A stretch of DNA of 64,000 bases from Holothuria scabra. Taxonomy: Eukaryota; Echinodermata; Holothuroidea; Aspidochirotida; Holothuriidae. The stretch spans positions 22,145,020 to 22,209,019 of the forward strand of contig CM074189.1 in NCBI GenBank assembly GCA_037179385.1, given 5' to 3'. Under the pieces are notes generated by a model. The model made no database searches. It saw only the letters and a program-made list of their open reading frames with translations, and was not told where the DNA came from. Made by a program: the position numbers and the translations under genes. Shown one piece after another: positions 49,117 to 59,552 of this stretch (the stretch's first letter is position 1; each line of letters opens with the position of its first letter).

Positions 49117-49352
49117 GGTCGTGTCTGCTTGACTACATAAGTAGTCACGCGGAAGGCCCGGGTTCGCTTCCTAGGTCAAGACATACCAAAGACTCTAAAA
49201 AAGGAACCTACTGCCGTTGTGCGTAATGATCCGCATAAGCAATGGATGAGGGAAAACAAGCCAGTGAGCTACAACTGGAAAAAAAAGCTCTGACCGGCCC
49301 GACTTGAACCAATAGGTTGGAAACTGGGCCTTAAAACAGAATATAACAAACC
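49117..49352 (+). mobile_element. SINE copy
   Basis: The tRNA-like head is degenerate but keeps a B-box-like CCCGGGTTCGCTTCC (about 49157). The body and tail match the 25.0-kb copy closely: ACTCTAAAAAAGGAACCTAC, GCATAAGCAATGGATGAGGG, CAAGCCAGTGAGCTACAACTGG, GGCCCGACTTGAACC, AATAGGTTGGAAACTGGGCC. Confidence 0.75.
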
Positions 49353-51724
49353 GACATCATAAGTAGTCCCTGTCGGGAAAACAAAACGAGGAACGGTTTC
49401 CCAGTAATAAAAAATAATACAGAAGTGGGAAAGGTCGGTCACGTTTTAGCGCCCCAACTCAGTGGTATTCATTGTCTCGTTATGGTTAGGCGGCTTCAAT
49501 CTGATGAGCATATCTTCAAGAGATTTCCATTTCCCAAAGTCTGTGTGAATATATTTCCCCGGGAAGACCTCTTTCATATGAACAGAGCTAAGTTCGAAGT
49601 GAACATTTTTACGGATCGTGGCATTAATATGCATTAATGCCGGAGGAAAATCTAATCCAAGTGGAGATTAGCGGATAAGAGATTATTTTTTCTTTTGGCG
49701 AAGCTAGATCTTTGTTGCTTGTTCGCCCTACTGAATAATTCTTGAACTTTTGAGGATCATACTCTCAAACCACCAGCAGGAATACTTTGTATACGTTTTA
49801 ATTACTGGGCAGAATTTCAAGTGTTAAACAAATTCCTCCAATCCTAACAGCTGTACTATACGGTGTCCTTGACACGATATTAATGAAGGGCGGTGTATAA
49901 ATGACCATAAGTTAAGAAAACAGGTTAGTAGAAGTTACCCTTTTACTGAAATGAACTAATATATCAAGAATTCTAGCTTAACCAGTAGATCTAAGAACAA
50001 ATTGAATGGCTGGAGAGATTTGAACCACATGACAAGACGACAAATAAATAGGCCTAGTTCAGTATTAATTCAAATGCAATACAGGTTTTAGGCCTATTTT
50101 AGTTTTACAGGTAGTCCTGGCGCTCCAACATTAGCGTTTCCTACACAAAACGTAAATTACATACGCCACTTTTTTGCAAACCTCTCACTTGGTACTAGTA
50201 CGTGGGCGCATGCAATGCTTAACTGAAAATATCGTCATCTGGAACTACAGTATTCACGTTTTATAATGCACTCTTGAGGACTAACGCTATCGCTGGGTGC
50301 ATTAACCCACCGATAGTGCATTATCCTCTACCAATGCACGGATCCATCTGGATTTATAGTATTCACATGTTTTCTTACGATTTATCATATAACGGTTCCA
50401 GATGTTTCAAAGAAAATTTTAACTTTAAAGCGGAAACATTGAACATGTTTTTTAACTGTAAACTTTTCATTGAAGAGTCTGCCTCTCTTATGAGCAAAAT
50501 CAAACAGGGTATATGTTTCATAGAACGGCAATGGGAACGTTTACGGCTATTTCGATCATTAAATATCAAACAGGAAGTGACCAGATCTGGGCATTTTGTG
50601 CACTCCCATAGCCACTCATAAAGATTGTTGACTATTCACAGTGTACCGTGCCATTATTGTGCGCGGGTAAATGTGAATCACGAATTTCTAGAACATTGTG
50701 TAGTACATATATCAGGAGAAAAGAAAGGTTATTTTTAACGGGTTCCTTTTATTTTCCATGTGCAAGTACCACTTTGCACAACCATAGGCAGTCAAAAATG
50801 ATCTTAGGAACATTTTGTCAATTTAATTAAAACCAAAGGTTTGTTTTTATTACATGAACAAAATTTGGGATTTCAAAAATACATTAAATGGTACATTAAT
50901 TTAAGTCATTTTTGGCATATTAGGACAGTTCTTAATAGTACATAAAAAATAAAAAAAAAAATCAACGGTTTTTGGGGCCGGGGGGGGGGGTAAGGAAGGT
51001 TGAAATGTAACCCTACCCCATCGAACACCCACTGAATTTTTGTTTGCCGGAAGAGGAAAATCCCCCACCCAGGAAGCAATTTCACCCCCATTCCAATACC
51101 ATGTCTTTTATCGGTCCTGCTAAAATCTTAAAAACATGTTCATTTCGGTGATATTTAAGAATTCCTGTAACAAAATAAATACTGTTGGTACAAATATCAA
51201 TAAAATACCAGTGAAATAGAAAAATGTCTTTTAAGACATTTTTAATTTTGGGGCAGATGCTTAAGTTTTCCGTTTAGAGTGTCTTTTTGTCCCATACCCC
51301 CTCCCCTCCAAAGCTAGCTATGCCTGCTCCTGCAAGATGAAGAGGAAAGGTTCATGTGGGAAAACCACAATAAGTTTAAACATGAAGTTACAGTATAAAA
51401 TATGAATTTTTCAAACTACACTTAGTAAACAAATTATGAACAAGTGAAAACTTCAGTTCACATCAATGAAATATTAGGGGACGAATCTGAAAAAACCCCG
51501 TAAAAATGTGGATTGGAATGTCAATGTTTCTAATGTGATGCCTTTGAAATGAGCAATAGTTTTGCACTAAGATTTTCTAACCAGATGCCTCATTCAACTT
51601 GGTAAAAACACACTAAAATCTTATGAGACATGGGCGCCATCAAGATGTGTGCGTAGTGTAGCCTAAAACGAGTACTTAGTCGCTCTGTAATAGAGCGTCA
51701 AGTCTGAATTTATTCCATTAGTTT
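49353..51724. other. Non-coding stretch
   Basis: No gene supported. The open frame at 50274-50621 has no motif or splice borders. A G run near 50981-50990 sits in G-tract-repeat-like text. Confidence 0.45.
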
Positions 51725-51930
51725 TTATTCACTTTGAGAAGAGTGAAATTCACTCTAAAAGTTTGAAATTGACTTGGATGGAGATCATTCTTTAAAAAGA
51801 GTGATCACAGCAGGCATTCGTGGAAGAGTAAAATTTTACTCTTCCTGGAGTCAATTTTACTCTTTTTGGAGTGAATTAATACTCTTACACAGTGAATTCA
51901 CTTTTCCTACTCTATTAGAGAGTGACCAAG
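51725..51930. mobile_element. Small element of GAGTGAATTCACTC-type motifs
   Basis: About ten copies of ACTCT, GAGTGAA(A/T)T or TTTTACTC occur in both orientations (for example GAGTGAAATTCACTC at about 51742, GAGTAAAATTTTACTC at about 51826 and GGAGTGAATTAATACTC at about 51869). As with the 30.6-kb element, the iterated palindromes suggest a small non-autonomous DNA transposon. Confidence 0.6.
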
Positions 51931-52165
51931 TTTGCCCATAGCTATTTTCATAAAAACTGTTGATCAATAGACAAGAAAAATATAGGCAGTAATGAGTATG
52001 GAAGTAAAGTTTTATTTCACTCCAAGAGTTGAAAATCAGATACACATAGAAAGAGTTGTACAGTATAAACTTAATATGACATTACACGTGCTTGAAGTTA
52101 TGACACCACACTTTCAGATCGCTATATTGTACCTTAAAGCCGTACGTTTTAAAATACAGAACACA

Positions 52166-52290
52166 CCAGAGTCGAGTCATGTACTATTTTTAATGCTACT
52201 CGAGTTGAGTCAGCAACGTCAGTTCCTGTACACTTCACTTCCTCGGGTAATTTCTCTATTTAAAATTTGTGAGTCGAGGCCATGACTCGT
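52166..52290. repeat. Second cluster of GAGTCGAGTC-like motifs
   Basis: AGAGTCGAGTCATG, ACTCGAGTTGAGTC, GAGTCGAGGCC and ATGACTCGTC within 125 bp, related to the denser cluster at 41.8 kb. Confidence 0.4.
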
Positions 52291-52374
52291 CACAGCGCTG
52301 GTATTCTTCTATTTTAACAATTACTTCCATTGTTTACACAACATGTTCTTCTGTTATTCCCTATGTTATGGCAC

Positions 52375-53130
52375 TTGGACCCCATTCTCAACATTTATCA
52401 TTGACCATGTCTCACTAGGGTCGTTGCTTAGCAGGACACTTACACCAAATGCAAGAATACGCATCACTGCAACCCATCAATTCCTAACACTAGATTTAGA
52501 AATTTAAGATTGCCTCCAAGATAAAATTCGATTAAGTAACTTTTTTTTAGGTTATTGAAATCTTGAATTATTTTACTCAAGACGTCTTTAAGAGAAACAT
52601 ATTTCTCAGGTACTTCAACAATACTAACAAGGTAACTATCATTTTCACCAAAACAACTCATTTCACCATCAATTGAGAACACAAAGTTTAATACAGGAAT
52701 CCTTTTATATTTTAGTTCTATCAGCAGAAATTTTAACTGTGACCTTCTTGTCACTGAATGATGTTGCTTTGGAGATTGTTTAATACACCCACTCAATATG
52801 TTTGTGAGTCGCTCTGTGATTAACTGATACACCCCTGTATACTTACTATCTATTTCCTCAGCATCAAAGGTTTTGTTCAACTGTTTTACTCTATTAGACA
52901 GTACACTTTGGTTTGGTAAAATTTGACAAGTTTGGGCTAGATGGGCTAGATCATGACTGGCCCTTCTCCAAATTATCAATTTGTCTTTTTTAACTAAAAC
53001 TCTCTTAACACTGCATTCTTCTTCACAACTTACTCCCCCCTTGAAATGTAACCTGAATATCCCTTCCTTCAATGTCTTTGAAGGCTTACAAGACTGGAGA
53101 TATTCTAAAAGGCCGCAAGGTCTCTACTAC
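52375..53130 (-). pseudogene. Decayed coding region, C-terminal part of a metazoan transposon-like family
   Basis: A 202-codon frame (53072 down to 52464), the longest in the window. It holds RIPVLNFVFSIDGEM, VSIVEVPEKYVSLKDVLSK and EFYLGGNLKFLNLVLGID. This order resembles an uncharacterised protein family common in cnidarians and other marine invertebrates, in which a (F)LGGD.KFL..V.GI block is followed by a Cys-rich Y.CIWCKCP motif. Here the frame stops just after GIDGLQ, but one base out of frame the DNA continues with SDAYSCIWCKCPAK (Cys-Trp-Cys-Lys-Cys at 52436-52453). A single-base indel therefore broke it, and further shifts follow at about 52410. Many such families travel as mobile elements; that role is inferred. 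Family identification is from memory. Confidence 0.55.
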
Positions 53131-53179
53131 ATTTTTTTCAAAATTCAATTGTGATTTTCCTATTTCGACGTCTCTGCAT

Positions 53180-53618
53180 TTAACTATAAACTTTTTTGAG
53201 ATTTGTCTTTCCTTTCTCTCCCCCTTTTTTCAGCCCTTTTAATTCTTCAACTTCTTTGAAAAGAGCTCGGTTTGTTTTTTTCAAGTCACTGATAACATTG
53301 CAAGCCTGAGCATGACTGACTTCAGTTTCTAATGATTTTCTTTTTTCCCATTGTCTCCATAATTTTCTCCAACTTACTCTTCTTGAAGGGGGAGGGGATT
53401 TAGCTAAACTTAAGCACATCGGTTGACTGTTTTAGTTTTGTGAAATATTTTCTTAACTGATGCCCTCCTTTGCACTTTGGCAAAGGATGCTTAACCTTAA
53501 ATCCAAAACTTTTTACTACCGGAGGAAAGTCTGCTTTTGAATAATCGATTTGTTTGGAAATTTTATTCAGAATTGACCTAAAATTGGTTTCTGAGAGGGG
53601 ATCTCTTGGGTCTATTCA
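53180..53618 (-). pseudogene. Decayed coding region, middle part
   Basis: Just inside an acceptor-like site (TTACTTTTTTAG, ending at 53619) a frame with no ATG runs from about 53615 to 53410. It reads IDPRDPLSETNFRSILNKIS and later KVKHPLPKCKGGHQLRKYF. It then passes by a frameshift into a coiled-coil-like stretch around ISDLKKTNRALFKEVEELKG (53290-53180 region). Composition is clearly coding-like. It lies directly upstream of the 202-codon frame on the same strand, so it is probably the N-terminal and linker part of the same protein, broken by indels. Confidence 0.45.
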
Positions 53619-53819
53619 CTAAAAAAGTAATTATTAACCGGAAGACTTATGAAATATGGAACATTTTGGGTGCCAGTTGCCTCCCCCTTTGTAATGATGG
53701 ATGCAAACACAACCAAACATGACAAATTAAAGATACATAAATTACACAAGGTGTTCATTTTACTGAAGTATGATTAACATTATAGCTACACAAATTTTAC
53801 TAGAATGGCTGCTAAATCA

Positions 53820-54428
53820 CGTTTCGTTCCATTGTCCTTGACAAACCTCATACTGAACACGAATCCCCGTGCGTTATCATTTCTGAGCCACCATTTCGAA
53901 ATTCAATGAGTGAGCGTCTTTCATAACACCAGAAACAAAGAGAGCCAGGAACAATGAAACAAAAGTCTCCTGCAGCATTCAAAATTCTGAAATGCCAGTC
54001 TTTCCCAAGGCAAACATCTAAATCAGCAAAGGAACTCAGGTAGAACTTCTTGCGCTTTGAACCAAATGATGCCAAAGGAATAATAGAATTAAAGTATGCT
54101 TTTGAAATAGAGATTAATATCTCTACAAGTGAATCCGTTTTCCTGTGTCCGTTAAGTTGTTCCTTTATTTTTACTTGCAAGCTGGCTGCGGAAATGTGCA
54201 CTTGCATCTGGTTTGATTAAAGATTTGGCCCTTCTAATATGTCTTCCAGAGGACACCACTCAACATATTTTTGACCAACCGTTATTAGGTACTAAAGCCT
54301 CAACTCTGCCACATATTACCCTCTCCTCTAGAACTTCAAGTTCAAAAAATGGGTTGGGGCTTCACGTGGTTTCCTTTAAGTTATTTCGGGGTATCTTAAC
54401 AGCAGGTTCACTTTCTTCATCTACCTAG
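53820..54428 (-). pseudogene. Decayed coding region, upstream part
   Basis: Coding-like pieces in shifting frames: LEVLEERVICGRVEALVP (about 54337-54284), SGRHIRRAKSLIKPDASAHF (54250-54191), then a 119-codon frame (54207-53848) with FADLDVCLGKDWHFRILNAA, and finally FVKDNGTKRDLAAIL ending near a possible donor (GTAAAA, about 53802). Frame changes and internal stops show damage. Position and strand suggest it belongs to the same broken locus as the two regions to its left. No enzyme motif is seen. Confidence 0.4.
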
Positions 54429-56060
54429 GAAGTGATAGCCTCGTGCCTTGGCTCATCACACCGTTCTCTACAATGAGCTCCTGTTGATTGAATACAGAAT
54501 ATGTGTCAATGGTATACATTATTCTGTAATTTTAACTAAGGTACAAATAGGGCACAAACGAAATTCGACTAATAGGGGCAATTAGTGTTACAGGTATATG
54601 GCAAAAACCCAAAATTCAGGCAGAACAGGAAGGATTGCCAATATTATTGCCATTTAAAGTAACTACAAGTATTGAGAATTTGCAGGTTTTTGTCCTATAC
54701 CTGAGACACTTTCTGCCCCTGTTAGTTAGTGGAATTTCGGTTGCGACCTACTGTATATGCTTTGCAATATCTGGGAGACCTACTAACAATACTCTGGCCT
54801 GCAGCTGCCCGTTCCAACCCCCCCCCCCCCAAAAAAAAAAAAAAATGAATACCGGTAACTTAATTTTCTGTTCTTAATGGATTATAATTGGTGTTATTAG
54901 AATTTGCTTACAGAAATAGTTTTCGAAGTTTTGCAACTGAAAAGTGACAGTTTCAAATGTAAGCTATGATGCCGTTAGTTAACATAGCCTAATGTACCAT
55001 GGGCTGCTACCTACTGTAGAAATATCATGGTTGATCTGTATGAAATGCCTTTCAAGTTATAGTACTGTATCTTGCCTAATATGTATACAGTGTGTTACTC
55101 TCTTACATATTTGTATTTCCTGTGACTCATGAAATGTGTGTTCATTCTACAGTATAATACAGAACAGGAACCGGTGCTTTCATGTAGGTATTTAATTAGA
55201 TCTGGAACCATTATTTACTAAAACGTAATCTTCCCATGAGACTTACATTGTTCTTTTACTTATGGTAGGCTTTACTCCTACGAATGGCATAAGGTTAACA
55301 ATTATCTTGCTCCAAATAACTACAAATGGTACTTGCAAACTGATATTTAATACAACAGGCCTTCACGATTAAGTCTGTTGCATCAAAAAAAAAAAAAAAA
55401 AAACAGGAAAAAGCTTGTGCATCATGGGTCATCACTCTTTTCTAAAGGGGCTCCGGCTCCTAATATTACAAACTGGGCAAATTCTGAACATTTGCCGTGC
55501 TAAGAAGTGTAGCATATTTTAAAGCAAGCGACACCTAGAAATAAGCTCTGTGAACTGTAATTATTGTTTTATTATAACTGTATAAATCTATAATCCTACC
55601 CAAGGCCCGTCTTCAATTAAGCTAAACAGAGTTTGCAGTGCAGTGAGGCCGGTGCCCCACATGAAGTACATCTCATTGTGCTTTAAATCTTTGGCATACT
55701 CTACCCAAGTCTATTATTGACAGTCCAAGCCTCAAATCTTTCAGGTTTTACTTAGGTAAACTATATTTGAATACCTATTGATATTCTATCTTCATGAGTC
55801 CTGCCTTACTCTTCATTGCTACCATTACTGTTGTTATATCGTTGATGTACTATTGTGTCAGAGCATGCCCGTAACGAAACTTACGTCTTTTCACACAGAA
55901 TGATATATGGCGTGTTCTGGGGAAGGGGTGTTGGTGCAAATGGGGGAGGGGAAAAGAAGTATCCTGTTAAGTTTTTGTTTCTTGTGTGTCCCTTGACAAA
56001 GTAGAGCTCCTGGCCCAGCCCATGAGGGGTTTTGTTCTTCTTCCTTCACATCACTGTGGA
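54429..56060. other. Non-coding stretch
   Basis: No gene supported. A C run joined to an A run at about 54818-54845, and an A run at about 55386-55403. Confidence 0.45.
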
Positions 56061-57438
56061 CTAATCCCTCATAAAAAAAATCCACATAATTCCTACAGGA
56101 ATCAGCATGTGGGATTTATGTGGGTTTTGGGCATGTGGGAAACAAAATTTGGCATGTGGGGAAAATTCCCTCTTAATTCCAACATAAAGGTGGGAAAAAA
56201 TCCCACATAAATCCCATTTGCTGGTCATCCCTCCCCATATTGGATTCTACCATTTTGTTGAAGGGGGAATTTTTCAATGTACTCAAGCCTTCATCATTTT
56301 TTCCATTCATCATTCCCTCCAGGCACACAACCGTATAGATATATAAGCATCTGTACAGTCACAGTATTTTGTTCCTATGAAAACCAATATCTTGAACCGA
56401 TTGGTTGGAAAGTGGGCCGTAAAACTCCATCTAACTAACTAATCTATGAATTAAAGTGTGTCCAAAAGAATATTTTGGCTGATGTACGTTTATTATAACT
56501 TCACCTAAAGTTCAAGTCTCGCAAAACTGCATTCTCATGCATTCTGTCTTTTCTTCAAAATAATTTAGGCATATACATGCAAAATTCCAATGAATGTCCA
56601 TAAGAAAAGTCCACTAGATGCAGCTGGTTTGAGAGTTACAGTACATGATATGTTTGAAATTGGTCCAAATTTTTCTGCAACACAATAACTGATTCCTTTT
56701 ACAGTACATCCCATTGCCTGCACGTGTTTTGAATATGACAGTCCAAATGCTGAGCCTATACTCCATTTTGTTATCTCCATGCAACAAAACAACGCTCAAA
56801 GCCATTTCATTACTATACAGTTTTCAGCACATATAGTCCACAGCCTCTCTACTCAAACCATACTCAAACAACTGCACAGTGTGCAGTGCATCCACTCCAG
56901 GATCACTGCTTGCTAACTATTAACTGCTAACTGCAACTGCTATATACAGCACAATGATAAACATTTACACTCCTTGCTATCCATTACAGCTCTACACTTT
57001 GCATGTACCATACAGAGACTCTTTTGAAAGGGTCTTTGTTGTGACAGATCCTTTGAATAAACCAGTCACAATAGACTTCCTTCAAAGCTGTTTACTGCAC
57101 AAGCCACACAACCATTCTGTGCCTTCCCTTATGGGGAATTAAACTTCCCATATGGGAAATTCAACTCCCCATACCAAAAGTTGACTTTCCATACGAAAAG
57201 TTGTCTTTCTCTATGAGAAACTGGACTCCCCACAGGGAAATTTAACTTTCCATATGGGGTCCATGTGGGAATTCAACTTTTTAATGTGGGAAGCTGGCAC
57301 AGGCCTTATATATTATCCCACAAAATTCCTATAAGAAGTTGTAACCTCCTATAGGCAATTGCAAATTCCTGTAGGAAGTTTTCGTTTTCCTACAAGAATT
57401 TTGTGGGAATTATGTGGGTTTTTTTAAAAGGGATTAGT
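56060..57438. mobile_element. ~1.38-kb element with inverted ends and iterated GGGAA motifs
   Basis: The left end ACTAATCCCTCATAAAAAAA, then TCCACATAATTCCTAC, is mirrored by GTGGGAATTATGTGGG and AAAAGGGATTAGT on the right. Inside each end are repeated short motifs: ATGTGGGATTTATGTGGG and GTGGGAAA at 56108-56215, and CCATATGGGAAATTCAACTC, CTTTCCATACGAAAAG and similar at about 20-bp steps at 57125-57290. The interior (56230-57120) includes the tail of a SINE (56388-56448). The frame at 56565-56792 is unremarkable. No transposase is visible, so it is non-autonomous. A target duplication was not clear. Confidence 0.65.
56388..56448 (+). mobile_element. SINE tail fragment
   Basis: CTTGAACCGATTGGTTGGAA, then AGTGGGCCGTAAAACTCC and ATCTAACTAACTAATC, match the 3' ends of the SINE copies at 25.2, 28.0 and 49.3 kb. 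The head and body are absent. Confidence 0.65.
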
Positions 57439-59222
57439 TATACTTAAATTAATTCAAGTAAATTAATATATATTTTATGTTTGTATACTGTTATGATGAT
57501 GTGAAATAAACGAAATGAAAACTTGTACTTACCAAGTTATGATTATTGAGACAAATTTGATGAAAATGAGAACTCAGATGGCTGTGGCGTTTGTTCGTGA
57601 ATCATAAGGCAAAAGATGACGTTATACACGCGTTCATGAATACGCAACATTTGGAGATAAAGAGTCTGTCTGAACTGCGACTTTTCATCAAGAATTTCAT
57701 TCGTTTCAAAAATTACATATAAGGGGTACCAACCAATGACACAATGTGTACTATCAATTGAGAGAGCACACTTTAATCTATTTAAATCTAGTTTAGCCAA
57801 GTGAATCGGAACAAAAACAAGAGAAAGAGGGTGTTTTGAATTTCGGGGTTCTCAAGGAAATGAGAACATGCAAGCATATATTTTAAAATTTGTTCCGAAT
57901 TTCCTTTTTAGAAGAAAAATTACGTATTACAAAGTTTCTCACACCTAAATCAAATAAACATCTTCTGTGCAAGGAGCGAAGGATCACAACGTTCCCATAT
58001 GGAAAGGTCTTTAAACGAAACAGGACGATATATACGTGCAATCGTTCAAAATGTGTTCTCCATGGCCGCCATGTAGAAACTATTTGAGAAAAGAAGCATT
58101 TACGTCACCGGATAAGGCAGGGCTGTATACGTATATCCAACTGATGACTATCTGTGCATGTTATAGTAACCATTTAACTTACAAATGCAGACAGTTTCGA
58201 GGAAAGTCTAACAATTTTTGTAATCCATATGGACGCTAAATGGCTGCGTATGGTTATTGCATCCTAGTATAGAATTGATTTCCCTCAATTCAAACATCGT
58301 TAGTCTTGGTTTTCTCCTTTTGGCATTTATCCCGAAGCAGCTTAAACAGTTAGGTAATCACTCGTATTAGGAAACATGTCGGAAAAAATACCCTTAGAAC
58401 AACCTCGTCAGGAACTGTTCTCAGTACTAATTATATGCCCATTTAAGCATTTGAAAATGATCATGAAGGTTGACATTTGATAGCACTTTATCTCAGAATA
58501 AACTGAAAGGGGATGTAGCCCTTCGGTGCACTTTAAGTAATTTTATTCCCGTTTTGCAGCACTTATTTCAAGATTTGTTGTAAGTTGTTTGAATCTCAAA
58601 GTCGTTGGACTTCCACTGTACCAGAATCGTAATCAAATCTGCTGCTCATTGAAGCAGCTATAATAGGAGTAATAAACCAGTGGTCGGGTACTATAATTGG
58701 AGACCGCAGTTTTTCCCTAAAAACTGTGGTAGCCATGACGGATCTCCTTAAAGGCTAATGTCCCGTAATGTGGTTGAACTTTTCTCCTCTGTCACCAAAT
58801 GAATGGTCACAAATTAAACCAAACATTGACTTTCTTCAAGCAACTGGTTAAATCTATTCGCTTCATCGAGGTCATGCAAAACTTTTTGGGACAACCTTAT
58901 CAATGTGGAAACTACAGTCTCTGAAATATATTAGTCTTTATTCCTTTTTCAAACTGTTACCAAACAAATCTAATCATTCCAACATAATACCCTATTTGGC
59001 ATAGAAACTACTACAATAATTCAAAATAACAATAAAATATGATATGCGCAAAATATGGTTTCAAGACAACAAATATAAATTGTTCTTGGAAAAACATGCC
59101 TTTGCAATTTTTTTCGGGCAAAAGGAGTTAGTACCAGTCCACCCATCCCAGATAATTCTTTAAGTAGAAAACAAGTTTTAAAAATGTCTATAACCCCACT
59201 GGAACCGAAAATAATTTCTTAC
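57439..59222. other. Non-coding stretch downstream of the SRCR exon
   Basis: No supported exon. The minus-strand frame at 57543-57800 has some coding-like texture (GWYPLYVIFETNEILDEK) but no recognisable domain. If the SRCR gene continues downstream, its next exon was not found here. Confidence 0.4.
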
Positions 59223-59552
59223 CTCCACAAACAAACCCAACAGCCTCTGAACTTTGACAATGGTTTTGTCCATCCTGGATTCTTTTACATTTCCCGAGCG
59301 ACGTTTCATTTCCAATGCAGTTGATATTATTTACCCAGATATTCTTAAGCTGGTCGAATGGAACGTGTATGACTAAGGCAGCAATAGAAGTATTGAAGCC
59401 AAGTTGTCTGCATACTACACTAGCATCAACTAGGTCCCATCCATCGTTGCACATCCCTCTCCATTCTCCATCACTTAGAACTTCGAGGCGACCAGATGAG
59501 TTGGAGGATCCGTCCGTAAGACGCACATCTTGGATTGCATTTTCCATTTCAG
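59223..59552 (-). CDS. SRCR-domain exon (downstream)
   Basis: A 330-nt exon encoding one complete scavenger receptor cysteine-rich domain. It opens with AEMENAIQDVRLTDG and carries GRLEVLSDGEWRGMC, DASVVCRQLGF, the mid-domain NNINCIGNETSLGKC and the closing GFVCGG. Six cysteines are present at the positions expected for the group-A pattern. The acceptor (TGCCTTCAG, ending at 59553) and donor (GTAAGA from 59222) both give phase 1, the usual phase for SRCR exons, which lets such exons be duplicated or skipped without a frame change. SRCR domains are extracellular, disulphide-bonded and often bind microbial or protein ligands. A stop lies soon past the donor, so the protein needs a further exon. 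One NET glycosylation site lies in the domain. Confidence 0.88.

Noticed and set aside
57543..57800. 85-codon minus-strand frame as a possible downstream exon of the SRCR gene
   Set aside because: Contains no SRCR, membrane or other known segment and I could not define splice borders in phase 1.
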